This document shows, piece by piece, positions 9,098 to 18,648 of a stretch of DNA of 62,551 nt; position 1 is the first letter of the stretch, and every line of letters starts with the position of its first letter. Source of the stretch: Rhodoplanes serenus (GTDB lineage: Bacteria; Pseudomonadota; Alphaproteobacteria; Rhizobiales; Xanthobacteraceae). The stretch lies in NCBI GenBank assembly GCA_945897515.1, contig CAMDFO010000022.1, forward strand, positions 1-62,551, given 5' to 3'. The translations under genes and the position numbers were made by a program. The notes below the pieces were generated by a model. It made no database searches. It saw nothing but the letters and a program-made list of their open reading frames with translations, and was not told the DNA's origin.

Positions 9098-9877
9098 ATG
9101 CCGATAATCCAGGCTGACGACGGCAATCCGATCAACGTCGAGGTCGAGGGGCCGGCGAACGCGCCGGCGCTCATCATGTCGAACTCGCTCGGGACCACGT
9201 TGCGCATGTGGGACGACCAGGCGCCGGCGCTGGCGCAGCAGTTCCGCCTGATCCGCTACGACCGCCGCGGCCACGGCAAGACCGGCGCGCCAAAGGGCCC
9301 GTACACGATGGACCGCCTCGGCCGCGACGTGATCAACATCGCCGACGCGCTCGGGGTGAAGAAGTTCAACTGGGTCGGCCTGTCGATGGGCGGCATGGTC
9401 GGGCAATGGCTCGGCGCCAACGCGCCGGACCGGGTCGAGAAGCTGATCATCACGAACACTCACTATTTTTATCCCGACAAGGCCCCCTGGAACGATCGCA
9501 TCAAGTTTGCGCAGGACAATGGTCTCGCGCCGCTTGCTCCCACGATGATGGAACGCTGGTTCACCAAGGGCTTTCGCGAGCGCTCGCCGCAAGCTGTCGG
9601 GCGCATCGGAGAGATGTTTTCGGCGACCAATCTGGACGGCTTCATCGGCTGCTGCGAGGCGGTGCGCGACATGGACTTCCGGCAGTCGACGCCGACCATC
9701 GCTGCGCCGACTCTGGTCATCGTCGGCAGCCAGGACCCGGCCACGCCGCCGGCCGCCGGCGAGGACATCCATAAGATGATCAAGGGCTCCAAGCTGGTCG
9801 CGCTGGACGCCGCGCATTTATCCAACGTCGAGCAGCCAAAGGCGTATCTCGACGCCATGCTCGGCTTCCTCAAGTAG
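9098..9877 (+). CDS. pcaD: 3-oxoadipate enol-lactonase
   Basis: A 259-residue alpha/beta hydrolase matching PcaD in length. The nucleophile elbow GLSMGGM places the catalytic Ser at residue 96. YDRRGHGKTGAP is the family loop after strand 4, VIVGSQDPATPP carries the acid residue, and DAAHLSNVE carries the catalytic His. It hydrolyses beta-ketoadipate enol-lactone to beta-ketoadipate. The ribosome site GAGGAAA overlaps the pcaB stop. The 30 residues upstream of this ATG in the same frame overlap pcaB and are not credible protein. Confidence 0.95.
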   Translation: MPIIQADDGNPINVEVEGPANAPALIMSNSLGTTLRMWDDQAPALAQQFRLIRYDRRGHGKTGAPKGPYTMDRLGRDVINIADALGVKKFNWVGLSMGGMVGQWLGANAPDRVEKLIITNTHYFYPDKAPWNDRIKFAQDNGLAPLAPTMMERWFTKGFRERSPQAVGRIGEMFSATNLDGFIGCCEAVRDMDFRQSTPTIAAPTLVIVGSQDPATPPAAGEDIHKMIKGSKLVALDAAHLSNVEQPKAYLDAMLGFLK

Positions 9878-9891
9878 CGCGGGAGCGTTCC

Positions 9892-10281
9892 ATGGACGAA
9901 CGGGAACGCGCGAAGACCGGCCTCGCGATGCGCCGCAAGGTGCTCGGCAAGGCCTGGGTCGATCGCGCCGAGGCCAACCTCAATTCCTTCAACAGCGAGT
10001 GGCAAGACACCATCAACCGCTCGCCGTGGGGCGACATCTGGACCCGCCCGCATTTCGACGAACGCACCCGCCGCATCCTCGTCATGGGCACGATGATTGC
10101 GCTCGGCCGCTGGGAGGAATTTCGCCTTCATGTGCGCGCCGCCCTGACCGAAGCGGGCTTTACCGCCGACGACATCAAGGAGGTCATCCTTCAGCAGGCG
10201 GTCTATGCCGGCGTGCCGGCCGGCAATCACGCCTTCAAGCTGGCGGAAGAAATCCTCAAGGAACACGGCAAGCTGCCCTAG
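9892..10281 (+). CDS. pcaC: 4-carboxymuconolactone decarboxylase
   Basis: A 129-residue protein of normal PcaC length. Family features are the N-terminal MRRKVLGKAWVDRAEANL, TRRILVMGTMIALGRWEEFRLH with the conserved Glu and His, and EVILQQAVYAGVPAGNHAF. It decarboxylates gamma-carboxymuconolactone to the enol-lactone that PcaD hydrolyses, completing the B-C-D set. The ATG follows GGGAG by six bases and lies 14 bases after pcaD. Genes pcaG, pcaH and pcaIJF are not in the window. Confidence 0.95.
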   Translation: MDERERAKTGLAMRRKVLGKAWVDRAEANLNSFNSEWQDTINRSPWGDIWTRPHFDERTRRILVMGTMIALGRWEEFRLHVRAALTEAGFTADDIKEVILQQAVYAGVPAGNHAFKLAEEILKEHGKLP

Positions 10282-10291
10282 GGAGCACGTC

Positions 10292-10702
10292 ATGTCGTTT
10301 GGGATTCGTGCCGCATTCGCGCTGGCTGCAATTTGCATCACGATCGGATCGAGGGGGCCAAGCCGCGCCGAGCCGCTGCTGCGGGTCGGCATCGGCCTGC
10401 AGAACTGCGAGAAGCTCGCGGCGCAGCTCAAGCCCGGCGCGGGCCTCGATCATCTCCCGAATGCGCTGCTATTCTACTGGGTGCAGGGCTATATCAGCGC
10501 CGCCAACATCCACCTGATCAACGAATACGACGACTATGTCGATGCCGGCGCGGTCGCCGAGCCGCAGATCACCAGGCTCGTCACCGAATTCTGCAACGCC
10601 AACCCGACCAAGCGGCCGGTCGAGGCGCTCGACGCATTCATCGTCAAGGTGGCGAAGATCAAGATCAAGGAATCCGACGCCTTCGATCCGTGGGGTCACT
10701 GA
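10292..10702 (+). CDS. Small exported protein, HdeA-like pattern
   Basis: A 136-residue protein with a clear signal peptide (MSFGIRAAFALAAICITIG... cleaved near ...SRAEP). The mature part has two Cys, in NCEKL and EFCNANPTKRP, and an FYWVQGYISAAN segment. This spacing resembles HdeA-like periplasmic proteins, where the two Cys form a disulfide, but the family is not certain. The ATG follows GGGAG and lies ten bases after pcaC, so it may be read with the pca operon. No role in aromatic breakdown is evident. The 164 bp after it hold no convincing gene. Confidence 0.7.
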   Translation: MSFGIRAAFALAAICITIGSRGPSRAEPLLRVGIGLQNCEKLAAQLKPGAGLDHLPNALLFYWVQGYISAANIHLINEYDDYVDAGAVAEPQITRLVTEFCNANPTKRPVEALDAFIVKVAKIKIKESDAFDPWGH

Positions 10703-10866
10703 GCGGCGACGAGTCACGATGCGCTCGACAAGGACGCCGCGCTTCATGAAGAGGTGCGCAACGCCGCGCGTGCTCGTCAACGCTGTGAGGATGATACGCG
10801 CCGGCGGGCTCAAGCAGCCGGACGACGATCTGCGCGAGCCGCGGCCTAAATAATCGGAGACGGCAA

Positions 10867-11760
10867 TCAGCCGCCCCGGCCCTCGCGGAACTCCTGCGGG
10901 GTCATCGCGGTCTGCTTGCGAAAAAAGCGCGCGAAGTGCGACTGATCGGCGAAACCGAGATCGTATGAAATGTCGTGGATCGGGCGGCCGGTGAACACCA
11001 GCTCGCGCTTGGCTTCGGTGAGCACGCGCTGGCGGATCAGGTGGCCGGCGGTGACGCCGGTTGCATGCTTGACGTGATCGTTGAGCCGGTCGGGCGTCAT
11101 CGCCAGCGCGTCGGCATAGAAGCGGATCAAACGCTCCTTGCGGAAATGCTCCTCGACCAGCCGGCGCAGCGCGTCGACCGTGGCGTCGGCAGGCGCCAGC
11201 GTCACCACGCCGGAGCGTGCCCGGCTCGCCGCCAATCGTGCAACCTCGATGGCGATCAGCGCAAGCAGGCCGCGCATGGCGAGCCGAAAGCCTTCGCGCG
11301 CCAGAAAGCTCTCCTCGTGCAACTCCCCGCATAGCGTGGACAGCCGCCTGGTCTCGCCCGAACTCGCCAGCGGGATGACCGGCTCTGCCGCCAGCGCCTT
11401 GAGCCGCTTGAGCGAGTCGCCGGAGCGTTCGCCGAGCGCCGCGGCCACGTCCTCGGTGAAGCTCACCACCCAGCCGTCGGTAATATCGGGATGAAAGCGG
11501 AAACCGTGGGCGGTGGTGGGGGGCACCAGGATCGCGGCCGGCGCGGAAAACGGAAACGTCGCGGCCTCGAACGTCATCTCGCCGCCGCCGCGCTCGATCA
11601 GCAGGACCTGGAACAGGTTGCGGTGGCGGTGGGCCCGGATCAGCCAGTCATGGACCGAGGACCGCGACGCGATGGTTTCGACATGGATGAAGTCGAACGC
11701 CTGATCGTCCGGCGGATCGCCGTAGAGGTGGAACAGCGGGAGTGCCGTTGCCGTGGCCAT
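10867..11760 (-). CDS. AraC-family regulator, PobR-like
   Basis: A 297-residue AraC/XylS activator. The N-terminal cupin-like effector domain includes HVETIASRSSVHDWLIRAHRH and a LVPPTTAHGFRFHPD strand. The C-terminal double helix-turn-helix ends with DISYDLGFADQSHFARFFRKQ and MTPQEFRE. The layout resembles PobR regulators of 4-hydroxybenzoate hydroxylase genes, which fits the nearby pca genes. No pobA is present, so the target could instead be the flavin reductase/HpaB pair just upstream on the same strand. The start at 11760 excludes 74 residues of unlikely sequence. Confidence 0.85.
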   Translation of the reverse strand: MATATALPLFHLYGDPPDDQAFDFIHVETIASRSSVHDWLIRAHRHRNLFQVLLIERGGGEMTFEAATFPFSAPAAILVPPTTAHGFRFHPDITDGWVVSFTEDVAAALGERSGDSLKRLKALAAEPVIPLASSGETRRLSTLCGELHEESFLAREGFRLAMRGLLALIAIEVARLAASRARSGVVTLAPADATVDALRRLVEEHFRKERLIRFYADALAMTPDRLNDHVKHATGVTAGHLIRQRVLTEAKRELVFTGRPIHDISYDLGFADQSHFARFFRKQTAMTPQEFREGRGG

Positions 11761-11875
11761 GCCGCCAGCATACGCGCGCCGCGGCATGCGGGGATAGCGA
11801 AGCGCAACCGGCGCGAGGTGAACAGCGTGGAAAAGCCTGGAAAAGCGAAGCTCCGCCGGATCGGCGGGCTTCCCC

Positions 11876-12418
11876 TCACACCTGCTTGTAGGCGCGGTCG
11901 TGATAGACCAGCGCCGCGCCCGGCGGACCGGAATGGATCGCCTCCACCGCGCCGAAGATGACGTCGTGCGACGCCACCGCACGGACCTCGATCACCCGGC
12001 AGTCGAACGCGACCACGGCGCTTGCGAGCACCGGCGAACCGGTGGTGAGCGCGATCCATTCGCCGGTGGCGAAGCGCTCCTCGCGCGCCACCTTGGTGCG
12101 GCCGGCGAAGGTGTCGGCGATGACCTCTTCCCCCGCGCGCAGCGTGTTGACGCAGAACACCCCGTTGCGGCGGAGCACCGGCATGCTGGTTGCGCCACGG
12201 TTGAGGCACACCAGGAGCGTCGGCGGCGCGTCCGAGACCGAACACACGGCGGTCGCGGTAAAACCGCTCTTGCCGCTCGCGCCGTCGGTGGTGATGACGT
12301 GGACGGCCGCGCCGAGACGGCACATCGCGTCGCGAAACGGCCTTGGGTCCACGGTTTTGGCTTGTTCGAGCGCGGCGAATGCGCCGGCCATGTCGGGTTG
12401 TTGGTCGATCCAGCTCAT
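11876..12418 (-). CDS. Flavin reductase component (HpaC-like)
   Basis: A 180-residue flavin reductase of the HpaC/NtaB/RutF type. FRDAMCRLGAAVHVITTDG, GFTATAVCSVSDAPPTLLVC and NGVFCVNTL are the flavin-binding core motifs, and HDVIFGAVEAI with LVYHDRAYK closes the domain. It reduces FMN or FAD with NAD(P)H and hands it to a two-component monooxygenase. The obvious partner is the HpaB-like oxygenase that ends 31 bases upstream on the same strand. It lies 115 bases from the AraC regulator gene. Confidence 0.9.
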   Translation of the reverse strand: MSWIDQQPDMAGAFAALEQAKTVDPRPFRDAMCRLGAAVHVITTDGASGKSGFTATAVCSVSDAPPTLLVCLNRGATSMPVLRRNGVFCVNTLRAGEEVIADTFAGRTKVAREERFATGEWIALTTGSPVLASAVVAFDCRVIEVRAVASHDVIFGAVEAIHSGPPGAALVYHDRAYKQV

Positions 12419-12449
12419 GATTCCATCATAATGGGCGTTCGCCCATTCG

Positions 12450-14027
12450 TCACTCCGCCGCTTTTGCAGGCCTGCCAGACCGATAGGCCACGTCGTCCGG
12501 ATCGAGCCAGGTGTCGCCGGACCAGCCGTCCTCGTCGTAGTCGGCCATGCATTGTTCGGCGAAGCCGATCATTCGGTCGAACGCGCCCGAGCCCTTGGCG
12601 TTCAGCATGGCGTGGATCCGGATGTCCTCGTGGTTGCCGGCGTAGTTGCGCTCGTAGAGCTCATGGCGGCCGCCGAACTCGGTGCCGATCGCGTCCCACA
12701 AGAGCTTCATGATCTTGATGCGCTCCTTGTAGTCGATGCCATAGGAGCCGCGCACGAAGCGCTTCAGATAGGGATCGATCGCGGGATTCTTGAAGTCCTT
12801 GGCCGAGGATGGCAGATAAATCAGCGACGACGCGACGATCTTCTCCACGATCTCCTTGATGCGCGCGAAGGCGTCGCCCGCAAACACCCGGTAGGCCGAG
12901 CCGGACTGCGCGTTCGGCAGCACGGTGTCGCCGACCCATTGGGTCGGGTTCATCGCCATGGCGTCGGACAGCGCCCAGAACAGGTTGCGCCAGGCAATCA
13001 CCTCGCCGAGCATCGCCTGGTTGCCGCGGAATTCGTCGGAGCCGGCCGCACGCAACGCCTTGGCGATGATGCCGACCATGAAGTCGAGCTTCACCGCAAG
13101 CCGGGTGCAGCCCTGGAACTGGTAGCCCGCAAGGAAGCCCGAGCGCGGGTAGAACGTCTTGATCTTCTCGATGTCGCGATGGATCAGCACGTTCTCCCAG
13201 GGCACGAACACGTTGTCGAACACGAAGATCGCGTCGTTCTCGTCGAAACGCGACGACAGCGGATAGTCGAACGGCGTGCCCATCACCGCGGCCGTCATCT
13301 CATACGACGCGCGGCAGAACAGCTTGATGCCCGGCACGTTCATCGGCGTGATGAACATGATCGCCAGATCGGTGCTGTTGATCGGCATGGCTGCGTTCTG
13401 GCCCATGAAATTGTAATGCGTCAGCGCGGCCGAGGTCGCCACCACCTTGGCGCCGGACACATAAATGCCGGCGTCGGTCTCCTTCTGGATGGTGATGAAC
13501 ACGTCCCTCACCTCGTCGGCGGCCTTCATGCGGTCGACTGGTGGATTGACGATGGCGTGGTTCATGAACAGCACGTGGTTCTGCGAGCGCGCGTACCAGG
13601 CCTTGGCGTTGTCGGCGAACTTGTCGTAGAGCGCGAAATTGGCGCCGAGCGTATTCATCAGCGACGCCTTGTAGTCCGGGGTGCGTCCCATCCAGCCGTA
13701 GGACATACGCGCCCAGTGCGCGATGGCGTCGCGCTGGGCGATCAGTTCGTCGCGCGATTTCGCAACCCGGAAGAATTTGTGGGTGAAGCTGCCGGAGCCG
13801 GTGTCGGTCGGGACGGTCAGCGCATCTTTCTGCTTCGGATCGTGCAGCGCATCGTAGAGCCTGGCGATGGTGCGCGCGGAATTGCGGAACGCCGGATGAG
13901 TGGTGACGTCGTCGACGCGCTCGCCGTAGATGTAGACCTCGCGGCCGTCGCGCAAGCTTTCGAGATACTCCTTGCCGGTGAACGGCCGCGCCGCGCCGAT
14001 GATGTCTTCGGGTTTTTGTTGGCTCAT
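12450..14027 (-). CDS. HpaB-type flavin-dependent phenol monooxygenase
   Basis: A 525-residue oxygenase of the 4-hydroxyphenylacetate 3-hydroxylase (HpaB/PvcC) family, at the family's length. It has RPFTGKEYLESLRDGREVYI near the N-terminus, a middle domain with FRVAKSRDELIAQRDAIAHW, the FAD-site region around FVPWENVLIHRD, and a C-terminal RYPGTEFGG-like FGGRHELYERNYAG. It uses free FADH2 to ortho-hydroxylate a phenol. 4-hydroxyphenylacetate is likely but other phenolic or pyrrole-type substrates are possible. GGGAG precedes the ATG. With the flavin reductase it forms a two-gene hydroxylase unit beside the pca genes. Confidence 0.9.
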   Translation of the reverse strand: MSQQKPEDIIGAARPFTGKEYLESLRDGREVYIYGERVDDVTTHPAFRNSARTIARLYDALHDPKQKDALTVPTDTGSGSFTHKFFRVAKSRDELIAQRDAIAHWARMSYGWMGRTPDYKASLMNTLGANFALYDKFADNAKAWYARSQNHVLFMNHAIVNPPVDRMKAADEVRDVFITIQKETDAGIYVSGAKVVATSAALTHYNFMGQNAAMPINSTDLAIMFITPMNVPGIKLFCRASYEMTAAVMGTPFDYPLSSRFDENDAIFVFDNVFVPWENVLIHRDIEKIKTFYPRSGFLAGYQFQGCTRLAVKLDFMVGIIAKALRAAGSDEFRGNQAMLGEVIAWRNLFWALSDAMAMNPTQWVGDTVLPNAQSGSAYRVFAGDAFARIKEIVEKIVASSLIYLPSSAKDFKNPAIDPYLKRFVRGSYGIDYKERIKIMKLLWDAIGTEFGGRHELYERNYAGNHEDIRIHAMLNAKGSGAFDRMIGFAEQCMADYDEDGWSGDTWLDPDDVAYRSGRPAKAAE

Positions 14028-14176
14028 TGATGGCTCCCGTTTGCGCTGCCGTGCCGTTCGTCAGTTCAAGCACATCGGACGCGGCGCAAACAACCGACCG
14101 GACAAACGTCATCGCCCGTATTGTTAGAGACGCCGGGTGCGTCTTTCCCCTTTTTTCCGTTTCCCCACGAGGGGAT

Positions 14177-14376
14177 GGAGCGCCGGGAGGCGCCAGGGGT
14201 TTGCGAGGCCCCACGTGACAGGTCTTTGCGAGAGACCCGTCTGGCAGACCGTGGCTGGCGGTCCGCCGCGCACCGAGCTTCCGGGGTGGGGTTGCGAAGC
14301 CCATCCCGTGGCGCGCGCGTCCATGCGGCGGGTTTGCGAGGCCCATCCGCAGCGACGCTGCGCCTCCCGGCGCTCC
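14177..14376. repeat. 200-bp element with 17-bp perfect terminal inverted repeats
   Basis: The left end, ggagcgccgggaggcgc (14177-14193), is exactly the reverse complement of the right end, 14360-14376. Inside are three copies of a gggtttgcgaggccca-like word, at 14197-14213, 14288-14303 (one base shorter and one change) and 14330-14345, all in one orientation. There is no coding capacity for a transposase. It could be a small non-autonomous element or a structured repeat family. Confidence 0.65.
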
Positions 14377-14531
14377 ACCGCGATGTCGTTGTCGGACACC
14401 GCACCTGGCTCCGACGCCGCGATCGACGACGCCCTCCGAGCCAGGCTGCGCGCATGATAAAGCCGCCGGAACGGGCGGGGATAAGTGGTCACGGCTTTGT
14501 GAATTCTATCCTAGGCAACGCCCTCTTGAGG

Positions 14532-14568
14532 CAGTTAGCTAACTTAGCTAAGCTAAGTTAGCTAACTG
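14532..14568. promoter_or_regulatory. Perfect 37-bp palindromic operator of the toxin-antitoxin pair
   Basis: 18-base arms (14532-14549 and 14551-14568) are exact reverse complements around a single base. The arms themselves repeat TTAGCTAA-type words, giving several overlapping half-sites. It ends ten bases before the antitoxin ATG and is strikingly AT-rich for this genome. Antitoxin or antitoxin-toxin complexes normally bind such sites to repress their own operon. Confidence 0.85.
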
Positions 14569-14578
14569 GAAACAATCG

Positions 14579-14839
14579 ATGGCCATCACCGTCACGATCC
14601 ATCAGGCCAAGACCCAGCTCTCCAAGCTGATCGCCCGAGTCGAAGCCGGCGAACAGGTGGTGATTGCGCGCGGCAAAACGCCGGTCGCGCGTATCGAACC
14701 GGTTGCGGCACCCCAAGGCAAACGCCAGCCCGGGCTGATGAAGGGCAAATGGCCCAACCTTCCCGACTCATTTTTCTTCGATCCGCTGCCAGAAGAAGAA
14801 TTGCGCGCGTGGGAAGGCGAGTATGAAGGTCCTCGTTGA
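14579..14839 (+). CDS. Phd/YefM-family antitoxin
   Basis: An 86-residue antitoxin. The N-terminal Phd/YefM DNA-binding fold is recognised by TVTIHQAKTQLSKLIARVEAG followed by VVIARGKTPVARIEP. The C-terminal part (KWPNLPDSFFFDPLPEEELRAWEGE) is the acidic, aromatic toxin-wrapping tail. Its 3' end overlaps the toxin gene by 17 bases, the usual coupling in these modules. It should neutralise the PIN toxin and repress through the palindrome just upstream. Confidence 0.93.
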   Translation: MAITVTIHQAKTQLSKLIARVEAGEQVVIARGKTPVARIEPVAAPQGKRQPGLMKGKWPNLPDSFFFDPLPEEELRAWEGEYEGPR

Positions 14840-15209
14840 TACCCACGCCTACTTTTGGTGGGAGAAGAACGATCCCCGGCTATCGGCACCCGCCCGCGAG
14901 GCCATTTCGGACAGGGCAAACGAGGTCCTGGTCAGCGCGGTCACGGCCTGGGAACTCGCCACCAAGGCTCGCCTCGGGAAATGGCCCGGGGCAGAAACTG
15001 TGGCGCGCGACATCGAGACCACGCTACGAGAGCATGGTTTCACTTCGCTGCCGATTACGTTGCGGCACGCCCAAATCGCAGGGTTTCTCCCCGGCCGCCA
15101 TGGCGACCCATTCGATCGCATGCTGGCGGCGCAATCGCAGGTCGAGGACGCGCCGCTACTGACAGCCGATCCTGCGTTCAAAGCGTTCGGCACGCGCATC
15201 CTCTGGTAG
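14823..15209 (+). CDS. vapC: PIN-domain ribonuclease toxin (VapC-like)
   Basis: A 128-residue PIN-domain protein. The metal-binding acidic set is complete: Asp6 (LVDTHAYFWW), Glu44 (AWELATKARLGKW), Asp95 and Asp98 (GDPFDRMLAAQ) and Asp116 (LLTADPAF). VapC toxins cleave tRNA or rRNA sites and stop translation until bound by antitoxin. The DTHxxxWW start and DPFDR motif put it in the subgroup paired with Phd-type antitoxins. It ends two bases before the convergent sterol-desaturase-like gene. Confidence 0.93.
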   Translation: MKVLVDTHAYFWWEKNDPRLSAPAREAISDRANEVLVSAVTAWELATKARLGKWPGAETVARDIETTLREHGFTSLPITLRHAQIAGFLPGRHGDPFDRMLAAQSQVEDAPLLTADPAFKAFGTRILW

Positions 15210-15210
15210 C

Positions 15211-16017
15211 TCACGCCGCTCCGCGGTCGTTCCGGAACGGCTGGGTCAGCATCCGGTCGAGTCGCTGCTCCTTCGGATCGCGGAACTGCGGGATGCCGAT
15301 GGTCATGCCGTCGTGCCCGGCCTGCGGATCGCGGCGATAGGTCCCGAAAATCCAATCCCACCACGGCAGATTGAAGCCGAAGTTGCTGTCGGTTTCCTGG
15401 CGCTCGATCGAATGGTGGACGCGGTGCATGTCCGGCGTCACCACCAGGAGCCGCACGACGCGGTCGAGCCAGGACGGCATCCGCACGTTGGAATGATTGA
15501 ACATCGAGGTGGCGTTGAGCACGACCTCGAACACGAACACGCCGACCGGCGGAATGCCGAACGCAACAATCACCGCGATCTTGATCGCGAGCGAAATCAG
15601 GATTTCGAACGGGTGGAAGCGCACGCCGGTGGTGACGTCGATGTCGAGATCGGCGTGGTGCATGCGGTGCAGCCGCCACAGCACCGGGACATGGTGGAAA
15701 AGCCAGTGCTGCGCCCAGATCGCGAAATCCAGCACCAGAAATCCGAGCAGCGCCCCGACCGAGAGCCGCAGTTGCAGCCAGTTGAACAGCCCGATCCCCT
15801 GCCCGGCCGCATAGAGCGCGGCGCCGACCGCGGCGGTCGGAACCAGGATCCGGACCAGGAGTGCATCGACCGCCAGCACGCCGATGTTGCTCGGCCAGCG
15901 CCGCAACCGGCCGACGGTGAGCGGCCGGCGCGGCGCGAACAGCTCCCACGCGGCCAGCACGCCAAACAGGAGGGCGGTGCACGCCAGGCGCAGGACGATC
16001 TCGAGCGTCGGGTCCAT
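15211..16017 (-). CDS. Sterol desaturase/fatty acid hydroxylase family membrane protein
   Basis: A 268-residue integral membrane protein of the fatty acid hydroxylase superfamily. The di-iron His clusters are visible: HWLFHH, LHRMHH, HSN in the middle, and HRVHHS near residue 215. N-terminal hydrophobic segments (LACTALLFGVLAAWELFAP, then two more) precede them. The family hydroxylates or desaturates lipids such as hopanoid, sterol or carotenoid substrates; the substrate cannot be told here. The ATG has no strong ribosome site. It is transcribed toward vapC. Confidence 0.9.
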   Translation of the reverse strand: MDPTLEIVLRLACTALLFGVLAAWELFAPRRPLTVGRLRRWPSNIGVLAVDALLVRILVPTAAVGAALYAAGQGIGLFNWLQLRLSVGALLGFLVLDFAIWAQHWLFHHVPVLWRLHRMHHADLDIDVTTGVRFHPFEILISLAIKIAVIVAFGIPPVGVFVFEVVLNATSMFNHSNVRMPSWLDRVVRLLVVTPDMHRVHHSIERQETDSNFGFNLPWWDWIFGTYRRDPQAGHDGMTIGIPQFRDPKEQRLDRMLTQPFRNDRGAA

Positions 16018-16433
16018 CGACTACCGATAGACCAGATCGCCGGCAGAAAAACAGCACACAAGTGCGTGCGGACGAGACAGCGCCGCCGGCGGGGGAGCCC
16101 TGCCGGCGGCGAACGCTGTTGATAACTCCAGAACGCTGACGCAACGAAAACGCAACGACGCCTACAGCGCAAGCTCCGCACGGTCGCTCACCGGCGCCGC
16201 GCGTGGGGCCGCGAGCATCGCGATGACGCTCAGCAACAAGATGAGAACGACGGTTTTCATGGCAGGCCTGGGTCCTTGCACATCTTCGGGACGGCAACGC
16301 GGGTCTGGCCCGGCCGGTTCCTTGAATGACGGGGACGTGAGCCGCACCGCATCGGGCTACCGTTGCCCGGGCTTCGCGCCCCTGCTAAGCACGGCAAATC
16401 GCGGTCTTTGCAGCGGATTCGCGGATCGGACGC
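16018..16433. other. 416-bp divergent region between sterol-desaturase-like gene and livH
   Basis: The region contains a GC hairpin (cgccgccggc at 16081-16090 pairing with gccggcggcg at 16102-16111) with no T-run, so it is not a standard terminator. One possible 32-codon membrane peptide on the minus strand (16162-16260) is listed separately. Otherwise it probably holds promoters for both flanking genes; none could be assigned with confidence. Confidence 0.5.
16162..16260 (-). CDS. Possible tiny membrane/signal peptide
   Basis: A 32-codon frame starting MKTVVLILLLSVIAMLAAP, which looks like a signal or single membrane segment, followed by a short polar tail. There is no clear ribosome site and no recognised family. 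It is reported because the hydrophobic pattern is protein-like, while the surrounding frames are not. It may be a chance frame. Confidence 0.3.
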   Translation of the reverse strand: MKTVVLILLLSVIAMLAAPRAAPVSDRAELAL

Positions 16434-17348
<915 letters not shown>

Positions 17349-17361
17349 GACCGAACCGGCC

Positions 17362-18648
17362 GTGAGCACCAACGCCGCGACCACCAGACTTCCGATCGCC
17401 GCGGCGCTGAAAGATGCCACGCTCGCCGCGCTGGTGGCGTTCGGCCTGTTCGCGCTGATGGTGGGGCTCTACACCGACCAGGGACCGACCGGCGCGCTCG
17501 TCGTCAGCACGCGGCTCGAGCAACTGACCATCGTGGTCGGCCTGGTGTTCGCCGGCGCTTTCGCCCGCGCGCTGATTTTCGGACGGGAACCGGTCGGCTT
17601 CGGCCGCCTCCAGCCGGCCTGGTTGACCGGACGCGCGGCCAACGTCTTCCGCATCGTCAGCCCGCTTTTCGGCTCGGCGCTGCTGGCGTTCGCCCTGCTC
17701 TGGCCGGTCGTGTTCTACGACAACCGCTATCTGCTCGATCTCGGCATCCTGGTTCTGACCTATGTGATGCTGGGCTGGGGCTTGAACATCGTGGTCGGCC
17801 TCGCCGGCCTGCTCGACCTCGGCTACGTCGCGTTCTACGCGGTCGGCGCCTACTCCTATGCACTCTTGGCGCAGAACTTCGGCCTGTCGTTCTGGATCTG
17901 TCTGCCGCTCGCCGGAATTCTCGCGGCGTTCTGGGGCGTGCTGCTGGGCTTTCCGGTGCTGCGGCTGCGCGGCGACTATCTCGCCATCGTGACGCTGGCG
18001 TTCGGCGAGATCATCCGGCTCGTGCTGCTCAACTGGCAGGACCTCACCGGCGGGCCGAACGGCATTTCCTCGATCCCACGGCCGTCGTTCTTCGGGCTGC
18101 CGTTCAACGACGACGAGGGCGGCTTCGCACACACGTTCGGGATCGAGTTCTCGCCGATCCACCGCATCGTGTTCCTGTTCTATCTGATCCTGGCGCTGGC
18201 GCTCATCACCAACTGGGTGACGCTGCGGATGCGGCGGCTGCCGGTCGGCCGCGCCTGGGAGGCGATGCGCGAGGACGAGATCGCGTGCCGGTCGCTGGGG
18301 ATCAACACCACCAACACCAAGCTCACCGCGTTCGCGATGGGCGCCATGTTCGGCGGCTTCGCCGGGGCGTTCTTCGCCACCCGGCAGGGCTTCATCAGCC
18401 CGGAATCCTTCGTGTTCGGCGAGTCGGCGCTGATCCTGGCCATCGTCGTGCTCGGCGGCATGGGCTCGCAGCTCGGCGTCGCGGTCGCGGCGCTGGTGAT
18501 GCTCGGCGGCTTCGAGGTGTTCCGCGAATTCGAGCAATACCGCATGCTGGTGTTCGGCGGCGCGATGGTGGCGATCATGATCTGGCGGCCGCGCGGACTG
18601 GTCGGAACGCGCGAGCCGTCGCTCTATCTCAAGCCGGAGGGCAAATGA
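17362..18648 (+). CDS. livM: Branched-chain amino acid ABC transporter permease LivM
   Basis: A 428-residue permease, longer than LivH because of an N-terminal extension with two extra membrane segments. The core LivM motif is [20 protein letters not shown], followed by [18 protein letters not shown] and [20 protein letters not shown]. The start codon is GTG with only a weak ribosome site 13 bases after livH. Its last codons overlap livG as ATGA. The [20 protein letters not shown] segment is the ATPase-facing loop. Confidence 0.95.
   Translation: MSTNAATTRLPIAAALKDATLAALVAFGLFALMVGLYTDQGPTGALVVSTRLEQLTIVVGLVFAGAFARALIFGREPVGFGRLQPAWLTGRAANVFRIVSPLFGSALLAFALLWPVVFYDNRYLLDLGILVLTYVMLGWGLNIVVGLAGLLDLGYVAFYAVGAYSYALLAQNFGLSFWICLPLAGILAAFWGVLLGFPVLRLRGDYLAIVTLAFGEIIRLVLLNWQDLTGGPNGISSIPRPSFFGLPFNDDEGGFAHTFGIEFSPIHRIVFLFYLILALALITNWVTLRMRRLPVGRAWEAMREDEIACRSLGINTTNTKLTAFAMGAMFGGFAGAFFATRQGFISPESFVFGESALILAIVVLGGMGSQLGVAVAALVMLGGFEVFREFEQYRMLVFGGAMVAIMIWRPRGLVGTREPSLYLKPEGK

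Larger units (their letters stand above)
14028..14578. other. 551-bp intergenic region with repeat element and TA operator
   Basis: There is no credible gene here. Frames open on both strands are short, Arg/Gly/Pro-rich and lack ribosome sites. It holds the 14177-14376 inverted-repeat element, small hairpins such as ggtct/agacc (14221-14237), and the palindromic operator at 14532-14568. The rest is GC-rich filler and probably contains the hpaB promoter on the minus strand. Confidence 0.7.

Noticed and set aside
10720..10853. 44-codon plus-strand frame after the HdeA-like gene
   Set aside because: Arg/Pro-rich, no ribosome site, no hydrophobic or motif pattern; likely chance.
16081..16111. 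GC hairpin considered as a terminator
   Set aside because: Strong stem but no T-run on either strand, and its place upstream of both flanking genes does not fit termination.
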